Shown here piece by piece: positions 6,661-14,123 of a DNA stretch of 18,898 bases. A model generated the notes under the pieces. The model was given only the letters and a program-made list of their open reading frames with translations, was not told the DNA's origin and did not search any database. The stretch is from CBDTTM01 sp965363355. Its GTDB lineage: Bacteria; Bacillota; Negativicutes; Selenomonadales; Selenomonadaceae. The position numbers and the translations under genes were made by a program. Where the stretch lies: the NCBI GenBank assembly GCA_965363355.1, contig CBDTTM010000029.1, positions 1 through 18,898 of the forward strand, given 5' to 3'. Numbering within the stretch: position 1 is the first letter of the stretch; each line of letters begins with the position of its first letter.

Positions 6661-9147
6661 TTATACACCTCTTTTGATTTTTTCTTCCAAACTTCCACGC
6701 AATAAGGATTTGAATTCATCGGAGCCTTTTTGAAATGTAACCTCTATGCTGATTACATATATAGGTATTGGTCTTTCAGCAGCGATTATACTGCTCGGTA
6801 TCTTCACTGCATCTTTTTCTGTGATGATAATAGCTTCGGCACCTTGTTCTTGTGCCTGCCGCAAACCATCGAATATTTCTTCTTTTGTATAATCATGATG
6901 GTCTGGGAAACGAAGGCTTTCTACTATTATCGCACCGATATCATGAATCGTCTGTTCAAAGGATGCCGGATTACCAATGGCCGATACTGCCATGATTTTC
7001 TTGCCCTTCATATAGTCTATATCAATGCCATCGTTTGTAATTGTTTTGTACCAATCGCCAATTTCAATGAAACAGCGTGGTAAATGGATGCTTTCGACAA
7101 CCAGCGCATGGTCGTTTTGTTCACCGATCGTCGTGCGGATCTGGTCACAAGCCCCGTCTGCTGCCTGGTCGACTTTTGTCAACAGGCAAACATCCGCGCG
7201 GTCCAAATGTCCAACTGGTTCACGCAAAGTACCGCGAGGCAGCATGTACCCGTTGCCAAACAGATTTATCGCATCAATCAGAAGGATATCGAGATCTCTG
7301 ACAAGCTGCCAATGCTGGTAACCATCATCGAGAATCGCAACTTCTGCCTTGAAATGCTCTACGGCATAGCGGCCCGTAATTGCTCTTTCCGGACCGATCA
7401 AAACCGGAACATTCGGCAGGTTCTTTGCCAGCAGGAACGCTTCATCGCCAGCTTCGGCAGCTGACATGTATAATTCTTTCCCATCAGAGACAACCCCAAC
7501 GTCGCCTTTCCACTTAGCCCGATAACCTCGGTTCAATATGACGACGCGATATCCCATATCGCGTATATCTCGTGCTAGGCGCTGCGCTGTCGGTGTTTTT
7601 CCCGTACCGCCGACAGTGATATTGCCAAGACTGATTACATGGCAATCCAGCTGTGTCCGTTTCAAGAGCCCTAAGCGATACAGTTCCAATTTGCAATTGA
7701 CGAGGCGTCCATAAATAAAGGAAAACGCATATAACAACAAAATGATGACATTGGCCAATGGCCCGTGTTTTTGTTTTCCATGGACGAGTTGGAACAAATA
7801 GGTTTGGAAATTTTCAATTTTCTCCGTTGACTTTATCGCCTGAGGATGTTCCTTGGCATATCGGTCAAGCAAATCACGCAAAAGCAAAGCGGATTTTCTC
7901 GAAGCACCTTTGTTTTCACCAATGATTGCTAATGTTTCTTGTTCCATGCGGAATCTATTTTGCTCATCATCAAATAATCCACAAATTTCACGTGTAAGCT
8001 CTTCCTGATTATTGACAGTAATACAAGCTTTGCGTTTACTGAAGAGCACATGGCTATCCTTAAAGTTGAACATATGATAGCCAACAATGATGGCTTTGCC
8101 ATGAGCTGCGGGTTCAAGGATGTTATGTCCGCCATGCGGAATCAAGCTCCCACCGACATAGATGACATCGCCGACGCTATAGACTTTTCCAAGTTCTCCA
8201 ATGGTATCCAAAATAACTACATCATGACCTGTTTCCGGCTCAGCCTGCAAAGTTGTCCGATATTTCGCTATGAATCCATAGTCGCGGCAAAGAAGCTGAA
8301 TTTCATTCTTGCGCATGATATCTCGCGGTGCAATCAGAAGTTTTGCCCCCGGCACTGTTTCACGAAGCTTCGAAAAAGCTTCCAAAACATATTTTTCTTC
8401 ACCTTTATGGGTACTTCCGGCCAAAAGGATACCCGTAGCATCGCTGAGGCCCATCTCTTTGATAAGCTGATGTTTTTCTGCATCATCGACATCGGTATAG
8501 GTCTGATCGAATTTTGTGTTTCCGGTGACGGTAACAAGCTCCGGCTTCGCACCAAGATGTCCGATGTATTTTGCATCCAAATCGGACTGCATAGCAAACA
8601 AGTTGACCGTGCCAATCATATCATCCAGCAAATTATGCAAATGATGATATCGTTTCACGCTCTTGTCACTGATGCGCCCATTGACCATCATGACCGGTAT
8701 CTTATAACGACGAGCAGCCTTAAGAAAATTCGGCCAAAGCTCGGTTTCTACCGGTAAAAAAACCTTTGGACGAACTTTTCCTACAATGTATTCTGCCAAA
8801 AAAGGCAAATCAAGCGGGAAATAAATGATGCTGTCAGCATCCTTTATGATCCGGTTCGCCATGGCATATCCACTGTTTGTAACAACGGAAACCAATATCG
8901 GATCATGAGGGAATTCTTTACGGAATTCCTTTATCAGCGGACTGGCTGCGACGATTTCGCCGACAGAAGCAGCATGAACCCAAATGCATTGCTTCTGCGC
9001 GACCCGATCGAGTGCATGTGCCGGTAAAAATCCCAAGCTCTGTTTTATACGCTCAACAAAGCCTTTTTCTCTGATTGAGCGCATCATAAAGACCGGTATT
9101 ATAAGTATTACCAGCAAAACTCCCGCTATATTGTATAGTATCTGCAT
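6661..9147 (-). CDS. waaA-lpxK: WaaA-LpxK fusion: Kdo transferase and tetraacyldisaccharide 4'-kinase
   Basis: A single 828-residue frame joins two lipid A enzymes. Residues 1 to about 425 are WaaA/KdtA, which transfers Kdo from CMP-Kdo. Visible are an N-terminal membrane helix (3-22), 'WVHAASVGEI' with the likely catalytic base E64, 'PVETELWPN' with E134/E136, 'VTGNTKFD' and 'GGHNILEPAAHGKAI'. After a charged linker (about 425-460), residues 461-828 are LpxK, the 4'-kinase of the lipid A disaccharide. It has its own membrane helix (464-480), P-loop GGTGKT (513-518) in 'SLGNITVGGTGKTPTAQ', 'ILNRGYR' and the Walker B-like 'LDDGYQH' (606-612). Both halves have normal lengths and keep their key residues. 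The ATG at 9147 has AGGTGG seven bases upstream. I see no internal start with a good ribosome binding site at the join. The gene lies between msbA (18 bases) and kdsB (2 bases). Confidence 0.95.
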   Translation of the reverse strand: MQILYNIAGVLLVILIIPVFMMRSIREKGFVERIKQSLGFLPAHALDRVAQKQCIWVHAASVGEIVAASPLIKEFRKEFPHDPILVSVVTNSGYAMANRIIKDADSIIYFPLDLPFLAEYIVGKVRPKVFLPVETELWPNFLKAARRYKIPVMMVNGRISDKSVKRYHHLHNLLDDMIGTVNLFAMQSDLDAKYIGHLGAKPELVTVTGNTKFDQTYTDVDDAEKHQLIKEMGLSDATGILLAGSTHKGEEKYVLEAFSKLRETVPGAKLLIAPRDIMRKNEIQLLCRDYGFIAKYRTTLQAEPETGHDVVILDTIGELGKVYSVGDVIYVGGSLIPHGGHNILEPAAHGKAIIVGYHMFNFKDSHVLFSKRKACITVNNQEELTREICGLFDDEQNRFRMEQETLAIIGENKGASRKSALLLRDLLDRYAKEHPQAIKSTEKIENFQTYLFQLVHGKQKHGPLANVIILLLYAFSFIYGRLVNCKLELYRLGLLKRTQLDCHVISLGNITVGGTGKTPTAQRLARDIRDMGYRVVILNRGYRAKWKGDVGVVSDGKELYMSAAEAGDEAFLLAKNLPNVPVLIGPERAITGRYAVEHFKAEVAILDDGYQHWQLVRDLDILLIDAINLFGNGYMLPRGTLREPVGHLDRADVCLLTKVDQAADGACDQIRTTIGEQNDHALVVESIHLPRCFIEIGDWYKTITNDGIDIDYMKGKKIMAVSAIGNPASFEQTIHDIGAIIVESLRFPDHHDYTKEEIFDGLRQAQEQGAEAIIITEKDAVKIPSSIIAAERPIPIYVISIEVTFQKGSDEFKSLLRGSLEEKIKRGV

Positions 9148-9165
9148 ACTTTTTCCACCTTTTAT

Positions 9166-10896
9166 TTACACGTTCTGTTGATTGAACTGAATATTGTACA
9201 GATTGGTGTAGAGCCCGCCGAGAGCTAAGAGCTCTTCATGGGTTCCGCACTCTTTAAGGCTGCCGTTCTCAAGAACAATGATCTTGTCTGCTTTTAAAAT
9301 CGTTGAAAGACGATGGGCGATGACAAACGACGTTCTTCCGAGCATCAATTTATCAAGTGCTGCCTGTACGACTTTTTCGCTTTCCGTATCAAGTGCGGAA
9401 GTCGCTTCATCAAGGATCAATACCCTTGGGTTCTTAAGTATTGCCCGGGCAATAGAAATACGCTGCCGCTGTCCACCAGACAGGTTGGCGCCTCGCTCGC
9501 TGACTTGGGTTTCATACCCATTTGGCATTTCCATGATGAATTCATGTGCATTGGCTGCCTTTGCCGCTGCAATGATCTCCTCTTCCGTGGCATCAAGTCG
9601 GCCATAACGGATGTTAAATGCAACCGACCCGCTAAATAACATGGTCTCTTGTGGAACAATGCCAATCTGTTCACGCAAGGAGTCGACTCTTACGTCACGG
9701 ACATCGATGTCATCGATCTTTACGCAGCCTTCTGTCACATCATAAAATCGGGGCAAAAGGTTGGCTATGGTCGATTTACCCGCACCACTAGGGCCAACAA
9801 TAGCTACCATATCGCCAGGATTGGCAGTTATCGACAAGTCTCTTAGTGCCATTGTTCCTTTTTTATAAGAAAAAGAAACGTGTTCCAAGCTGACTTTTCC
9901 TTCGATACAAGGTAAATCCAAAGCTGTTTCTTTATCTTTGATTTCTTCTTCCAGGTCAAGTACTTCAAACACACGGTCTGCTGCCGCCATAGCTTTTTGA
10001 ATGGTCCCATACACCCGGCTGATTCTTTTTACTGGGTTTGCCAGATTGACTGCATACGTCAAAAATGCAATAAGCGAGCCTGCCGTAAGTATTCCGTTTA
10101 CCACTTCATAACCGCCAAACCAAACAATGAAGGTCACGGCTACCGCAGAAAGGAATTCTACAGTAGGCGTGAGCAACGACATCAATTGCACATTTTTCAT
10201 CTGTGCGCGGAAGTTCAATTCATTTTGCTTTTTGAAGCGATCGATTTCATAGGCCTCTCGCACAAAAGATTTTACAATCCGCACTGCCGAAATCGTCTCT
10301 TGCAGTAAGGAGGTAATATCTGCCGTCCGCTCCTGAATGACGGTTCCACTCGCCTTGAGCTTACGCCCAAAAACATTCATTGCCTGAGCAATCAACGGTA
10401 CCGTCACAAAAGTCAGCAAGCTGAGTTTCCAATCAAGATAGAACATCGTGCAAATCGACCCGATCAAGATAGATCCTTCTGTGACCATTTCGATGAGACT
10501 GTCCACCAATGCCGCCTGCAATGCAGCAACATCATTGGTGATATAGCTCATAACAGTTCCTGTCTGTCTTTTCTCATAATAGGCCAATTGTAGTCTTTGG
10601 AATTTTATAAAAAGGACTTCCCTGACATCGATGATGACTCGTTGCCCGATATAAGAAACCAAATACGTTTGTCCATAATAAAACAACCCTCGCAAAAAGA
10701 AAACAATAATGATGCCACCAGCAATGGTATTGAGCATCACCATATCGCGATTAGCAAGAACATCATCGATAATATCCTTGATGATCCAAGGAACGTAGAG
10801 ATTTGCCGCTGCCGCCATAATAATACAGATAACAGCTCCGCCCAGTTTGGGAAGATATGGTTTTATAAACAGCAGCAATCGCTTGTAATTTGTCAT
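9166..10896 (-). CDS. msbA: MsbA-like lipid A export ABC transporter
   Basis: Predicted homodimeric flippase that moves core lipid A from the inner to the outer leaflet of the inner membrane. The 576-residue half-transporter has a six-helix type-1 exporter domain (about 15-305) and an ATPase domain: Walker A GPSGAGKST (368-376), Q-loop 'VPQET', signature LSGGQ (472-476), Walker B 'VLILDE' (492-497) and H528. Many exporters share this plan. The MsbA call rests on length and on its place between lpxB and waaA-lpxK. The ATG at 10896 has GGAGG seven bases upstream. It follows lpxB after an 84-base gap that holds a possible small ORF overlapping the msbA start by four bases. Confidence 0.9.
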   Translation of the reverse strand: MTNYKRLLLFIKPYLPKLGGAVICIIMAAAANLYVPWIIKDIIDDVLANRDMVMLNTIAGGIIIVFFLRGLFYYGQTYLVSYIGQRVIIDVREVLFIKFQRLQLAYYEKRQTGTVMSYITNDVAALQAALVDSLIEMVTEGSILIGSICTMFYLDWKLSLLTFVTVPLIAQAMNVFGRKLKASGTVIQERTADITSLLQETISAVRIVKSFVREAYEIDRFKKQNELNFRAQMKNVQLMSLLTPTVEFLSAVAVTFIVWFGGYEVVNGILTAGSLIAFLTYAVNLANPVKRISRVYGTIQKAMAAADRVFEVLDLEEEIKDKETALDLPCIEGKVSLEHVSFSYKKGTMALRDLSITANPGDMVAIVGPSGAGKSTIANLLPRFYDVTEGCVKIDDIDVRDVRVDSLREQIGIVPQETMLFSGSVAFNIRYGRLDATEEEIIAAAKAANAHEFIMEMPNGYETQVSERGANLSGGQRQRISIARAILKNPRVLILDEATSALDTESEKVVQAALDKLMLGRTSFVIAHRLSTILKADKIIVLENGSLKECGTHEELLALGGLYTNLYNIQFNQQNV

Positions 10897-10988
10897 TCTT
10901 TGTCCTCCAATAAAAATTTCTTTCCCGTCAACTGTAAAGCCATCTTATTTTCCCGCTGACACATCATATCACATAGCTCTTCAATCAT
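10893..10988 (-). CDS. Possible 31-residue small protein bridging lpxB and msbA
   Basis: A frame of 31 codons fills the lpxB-msbA gap exactly. Its ATG (10988-10986) overlaps the end of lpxB by eight bases, and its TGA overlaps the msbA ATG as ATGA. The product starts MIEELCDMMCQRENK and ends GKKFLLEDKE; it is charged, has no membrane segment, and I do not recognise it. The only Shine-Dalgarno-like bases (AAGG) touch the ATG, so independent initiation would be poor and it would depend on coupling to lpxB. It may simply be a chance open frame whose role is to carry ribosomes to msbA. Internal ATGs at codons 8, 9 and 16 are alternative starts. Confidence 0.3.
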   Translation of the reverse strand: MIEELCDMMCQRENKMALQLTGKKFLLEDKE

Positions 10989-12126
10989 CCTTGCATCGAT
11001 CTGCTGTACGCAAAATAAGCTCAGCCACACGTGCAGCCGCATCAGGCTGGCCCAGTCGTTGACGAATCAACTTGAGCTTTTCCTTTAAAACTGCGGCAGA
11101 TTCTGTGTTTTTAAACATTTTTTCCGCTTCTCCAACAATTTTTTCCGTCGATATCTCGGCTTGCAAAAACTCCGGCAGAATCCGTTCACCGGCAATAATA
11201 TTTGGCAAGCTGAAATTAGGTAAGTGCACGAGGAAATTACCGATAAAATAAGAAATCGGTGACATCTTATAGAGAATAACCGACGGCAAGCCTATCATAG
11301 CCGCTTCTAACGTAACAGTTCCCGACGTTGCAATAGCAAAATCGCAGATGTTCATCAAATCATAGGTATGATCCGTTTTTATATGTACTCTTACATTATA
11401 TTCTTTTATGGTTTTCGTCAATTCTGTTTTTGAGATTCCTGGCGCAATCGGCAAATAAAAATCCATATTATCATACTGCCGTGCTAATGCCTCAGCAGCT
11501 TTTAAAATCTCTGGTAAGATTATCTGGATTTCTTGTTTGCGGCTGCCTGGCAATAACAACACATTGTTATGCGTCAAATCCAAAGAAAAATATTGTGCTG
11601 CATCCGCTTTCTCCATCGACGGTTTTACCGTGTCAACAAGCGGATTTCCAACGAATTCAATCTTTGCCCCAGCATCTTCATAAACTTTGGTCTCAAAAGG
11701 GAAAATAGCCGCAATCTGATCCGCCATACGAGCCACTGGCTTGGCTCTTCCCTTACGCCAAGCCCAAGCAGATGGTGGAATATAGGAGAAAATCGGTATG
11801 CCCAGTTTTTTTGCCTTAGCTGCCAAACGCCAGTTGAAATCAGGATAATCGATGAGCACCAAAATATTCGGTTTTTCTTTGACCATGACATCGATCAAAT
11901 GATCACGGAGCTTGAACATGCGGCGCAGATTCTTGATGACTTCCCAAAAACCCATGACATTATAATCCTGCATATTGCAGCATATTTCTACACCGGCAGA
12001 CTCCATCTGCGGGCCGCCAAAACCAAAGAGCCTCGCGTCTGGCTCGCATTTTTTTATTGCCGCAGCAATGCTCGCGCCATGCATATCGCCGGATACTTCC
12101 CCGGCCGAAAACATGATTTTGTGCAT
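10981..12126 (-). CDS. lpxB: LpxB, lipid A disaccharide synthase
   Basis: Glycosyltransferase (GT19) that joins lipid X to UDP-2,3-diacylglucosamine to form the lipid A disaccharide at the inner face of the membrane. Family hallmarks in the 381 residues are 'FSAGEVSGDMHGA' (6-18), 'FGFGGPQMESAG', 'LVLIDYPDFNWRLA' with D93 and D96, 'YIPPSAWAWRKGRA', 'FVGNPLVD', 'LLPGSRKQEI' with GSR at 194-196, and 'TSGTVTLEA'. E. coli LpxB is 382 residues. I chose the ATG at 12126 because GGAGG lies seven bases upstream; an ATG nine codons earlier lacks a site. A terminator-like hairpin with a T5 run ends only 35 bases before this start. Confidence 0.97.
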   Translation of the reverse strand: MHKIMFSAGEVSGDMHGASIAAAIKKCEPDARLFGFGGPQMESAGVEICCNMQDYNVMGFWEVIKNLRRMFKLRDHLIDVMVKEKPNILVLIDYPDFNWRLAAKAKKLGIPIFSYIPPSAWAWRKGRAKPVARMADQIAAIFPFETKVYEDAGAKIEFVGNPLVDTVKPSMEKADAAQYFSLDLTHNNVLLLPGSRKQEIQIILPEILKAAEALARQYDNMDFYLPIAPGISKTELTKTIKEYNVRVHIKTDHTYDLMNICDFAIATSGTVTLEAAMIGLPSVILYKMSPISYFIGNFLVHLPNFSLPNIIAGERILPEFLQAEISTEKIVGEAEKMFKNTESAAVLKEKLKLIRQRLGQPDAAARVAELILRTADRCKDD

Positions 12127-12161
12127 CTGATTCCCTCCTGTTTTCTTCTCCATCCAAGCAG

Positions 12162-12205
12162 AAAAAGACGCGTGGATACGCTTTTTGCAAAGTATCCGCC
12201 GCGTC
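12162..12205 (-). terminator. Terminator-like hairpin between lpxI and lpxB
   Basis: On the minus strand GACGCG-GC-GGATAC pairs with GTATCC-A-CGCGTC (12205-12192 with 12179-12167) around a 12-base loop and is followed by TTTTT (12166-12162). The lpxI stop is 13 bases upstream of the stem. The lpxB ribosome binding site begins about 20 bases after the T-run, leaving no room for a normal promoter between. It is probably an intrinsic terminator with read-through, or an attenuator. Confidence 0.7.
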
Positions 12206-12218
12206 CTATAAATCGTGA

Positions 12219-13025
12219 TTACATAGCCATGATTGCAATGTCATTGGCATCTGCCAACGCTATCACTTTTTCTTTTTCGACGAGCAATGTTTTGCCAGCT
12301 TCCATGACGAGTGCTTTCGCGCCTGCTTCAATCATGGATTCAATCGTCTGCACGCCGACAGCCGGCATGTCAAAACGATTGTCCTGCTTCGGCTTGGCAA
12401 CCTTAGCCACAACAGCGTTGCCGCGAGCCAACTGGCCTCCTCGGCGAACGCAGGCATCCGTGCCCTCGATTGCTTCCACTGCCATAACCGCTAAGTGTTT
12501 GACAACGACGGTCTGCCCTATATCGAGCCCGCCAATTTCTTTTGCGATCTTGAAACCGAATTCCATATCCTTTATCTCTTCATCCGTCGGAGCTCTTTTC
12601 GTAAGCACTCCTGCCGAAGGCATCAATGTTTTAAGCAATGCAGTCTGATCAAATACTTGAATGCCCGCCAATGCCAGCTCTTTTACAAAAGCCATCATCA
12701 TCGTGTCATCACTGCGATCTGGCAAAGATGCCAAAACCCTCAGCATATGTGCATCCGGCATCTCATGTTCTCCGCTGAACAAGATTTCCTTTGTGATTTT
12801 TCCAATCATGGTGACTTTGGCAACATTATTGCTTTTCAAATGCTCAAGAATCGTATCGAGACGAGCGATGTTGATTTTTTGCAAATCCGTTGTATTTGCC
12901 TGCAAATCAGCATCTACACCATCCACTAAAGCTATGGCAAATACTTCAAAGCCCATGTTCTTAGCCGCTCTAGAGAATTCTACCGGCAATTTCCCCAGCC
13001 CAGCGAGTAACCCTATTTTTTCCAT
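12219..13025 (-). CDS. lpxI: LpxI, UDP-2,3-diacylglucosamine pyrophosphatase
   Basis: Cleaves UDP-2,3-diacylglucosamine to lipid X, replacing LpxH in many bacteria. The 268-residue protein (former DUF1009) starts with 'IGLLAGLGKLPVEFSRAAK', like other LpxI proteins. It has 'MIGKITKEILF', 'PDRSDDTMMMAFV' and the C-terminal block 'VVAKVAKPKQDNRFDMPAVG' (205-224), which holds the conserved acidic residues D215 and D219; one of these should be the catalytic Asp described for Caulobacter LpxI. I chose the ATG at 13025 because GGAGG lies five bases upstream; an earlier in-frame start at 13043 has no site. It sits between lpxA and lpxB, each about 92 bases away, with a hairpin on both sides. Confidence 0.95.
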   Translation of the reverse strand: MEKIGLLAGLGKLPVEFSRAAKNMGFEVFAIALVDGVDADLQANTTDLQKINIARLDTILEHLKSNNVAKVTMIGKITKEILFSGEHEMPDAHMLRVLASLPDRSDDTMMMAFVKELALAGIQVFDQTALLKTLMPSAGVLTKRAPTDEEIKDMEFGFKIAKEIGGLDIGQTVVVKHLAVMAVEAIEGTDACVRRGGQLARGNAVVAKVAKPKQDNRFDMPAVGVQTIESMIEAGAKALVMEAGKTLLVEKEKVIALADANDIAIMAM

Positions 13026-13052
13026 AACATCCTCCGAGATCATAAATATAAA

Positions 13053-13081
13053 GACAAGCCGAGGCGCTCAGCCTGGCTGTC
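13053..13081 (-). terminator. Hairpin between lpxA and lpxI
   Basis: GAC-A-AGCC-G-AGGC (13053-13065) pairs with GCCT-GGCT-GTC (13071-13081) around a 5-base loop: 11 pairs, GC-rich, with two single-base bulges. On the minus strand it is followed by TTTATATTTATG. It could be a leaky terminator after lpxA. The lpxI start is 27 bases further on, so no separate promoter fits downstream of it. Confidence 0.45.
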
Positions 13082-13117
13082 ATCTATCATTCATTTTTTA
13101 TAAAACGATGAGTGCAT

Positions 13118-13930
13118 TTATTCGCTTTCTCTGCGGCCACGACAAATCCCACGTTCTGCATTACGTAAAAAACGCAGCAAATGTTCGACTTCTTCACAAG
13201 AATCTACTTCCTGCTCAATCATCGAAATAGCCTGTGCCAAAGGAAGACCTGAACGATATAATAATTTGTAAGCTTGTTTGATGTTGCGGCGCGAAGAAAT
13301 CGCAATTCCTGCACGGGAAATCCCAACACTGTTGAGGCCTGCAACTTTTGCCGGATGACCATCCACGATCGTATAAGGAACAATATCCTGCACAATCTTC
13401 GAAGCTCCGCCGACCATTGCATTACGGCCAATCTTAACGAACTGATGAACGCCCGTCAAACCACCGATAACAGCTCTATCTTCGACGACAACATGACCTG
13501 CTAAAGTAGCCGCATTCGACATGATGACATTGTTGCCAACAATGCAATTATGCGCTACATGCGTATACGCCATCAAAAGGCAGTCATTGCCAATTCTAGT
13601 TTCTTCTTCTTCGCCCGTAGCTCTGTGCACCGTGGCACATTCTCTTATCTTAGTGCGATCGCCAATGAATACATACGATTTTTCTCCGTCAAACTTCAAA
13701 TCTTGAGGTTCTTCCCCAATCGTAGCTCCATGATAGATCACACATTCTTTACCAATACTTGTCCAGCCATCCACTACAACATGTGGACCTATCTTCGTAC
13801 CTTCACCAATTTCAACATTCTCACCGATTACGGCATAAGGTCCGATTTCAACGTTCTTGCCAATCCGGGCCCCCGGATGGACTACAGCGGTTTCGTGTAT
13901 ATATGCAACAACCCGGTTGTCTGCTTTCAT
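13118..13930 (-). CDS. lpxA: LpxA, UDP-GlcNAc 3-O-acyltransferase
   Basis: First enzyme of lipid A synthesis: transfers a 3-hydroxyacyl chain from acyl carrier protein to UDP-GlcNAc. The 270 residues contain a run of left-handed beta-helix hexapeptides from about 12 to 190. The catalytic motif 'YTHVAHNCIVGN' has H127, equal to E. coli H125. 'GVHQFVKIGRNAMVGG' (160-175) follows, and then an alpha-helical C-terminal domain. The Gly at the E. coli 173 'ruler' position appears kept (G175), which would permit a long chain; this alignment was done by eye. The ATG at 13930 has AAGGAG about 11 bases upstream. The last residues (ICRGRRESE) extend slightly past the E. coli length of 262. Confidence 0.96.
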   Translation of the reverse strand: MKADNRVVAYIHETAVVHPGARIGKNVEIGPYAVIGENVEIGEGTKIGPHVVVDGWTSIGKECVIYHGATIGEEPQDLKFDGEKSYVFIGDRTKIRECATVHRATGEEEETRIGNDCLLMAYTHVAHNCIVGNNVIMSNAATLAGHVVVEDRAVIGGLTGVHQFVKIGRNAMVGGASKIVQDIVPYTIVDGHPAKVAGLNSVGISRAGIAISSRRNIKQAYKLLYRSGLPLAQAISMIEQEVDSCEEVEHLLRFLRNAERGICRGRRESE

Positions 13931-14112
13931 TATATTTCCAACTCCTTACGCCTGCACGGCATTTCCCTTTAATTTATCAGCTGCTAGCTGTATCTATATT
14001 AATATAATCCGTGCTTCCGCATAAAAGTAACGGTCGGAATTCCGCCATTTTCCGCCATTTTTATGTAAAATCACCCTTTATCATGTCTCTACAGCAAAAA
14101 AGCTACTTGATT
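13931..14112 (-). promoter_or_regulatory. Regulatory-looking gap between fabZ and lpxA
   Basis: No gene is visible in these 182 bases, but several elements cluster here. There is a 10-bp palindrome CGGAATTCCG (14035-14044). A 10-bp unit TTCCGCCATT occurs twice head to tail (14040-14049 and 14050-14059), overlapping the palindrome. A 12-bp palindrome TATATTAATATA (13995-14006) could contain a -10 box on the minus strand, although no good -35 box lies upstream. A terminator-like stem stands at the fabZ end. The layout would suit a regulated promoter for lpxA; this is inference. Confidence 0.4.
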
Positions 14113-14123
14113 TCACAGCTTTT
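14096..14123 (-). terminator. Weak terminator-like stem at the end of fabZ
   Basis: AAAAGCT (14098-14104) and AGCTTTT (14117-14123) form a 7-bp stem with a 12-base loop. On the minus strand the T-run extends over 14101-14096. The stem overlaps the last codons and stop of fabZ and is AT-rich, so termination would be partial. Confidence 0.35.

Noticed and set aside
8050..8757. A 235-codon open frame on the plus strand
   Set aside because: It is antisense to the WaaA half of the fusion, and its composition (many Cys, His, Phe, Ile) is typical of a reverse-strand shadow.
6661..9147. The waaA-lpxK fusion as an assembly or frameshift artefact
   Set aside because: The join lies in a plausible charged linker, both halves are full-length in one uninterrupted frame, and no partial duplicate or broken motif is seen near the join.
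11569..12648. A 359-codon open frame on the plus strand
   Set aside because: It runs antisense across lpxB and lpxI, both of which are unambiguous by motif, and its translation shows no recognisable family. It is a shadow frame.
13300..13900. Short periodic DNA repeats in lpxA (and similarly in lpxD, 17150-17770)
   Set aside because: The period follows the 6-residue beta-helix repeats of the proteins and the units are degenerate. They are not a CRISPR array or satellite.
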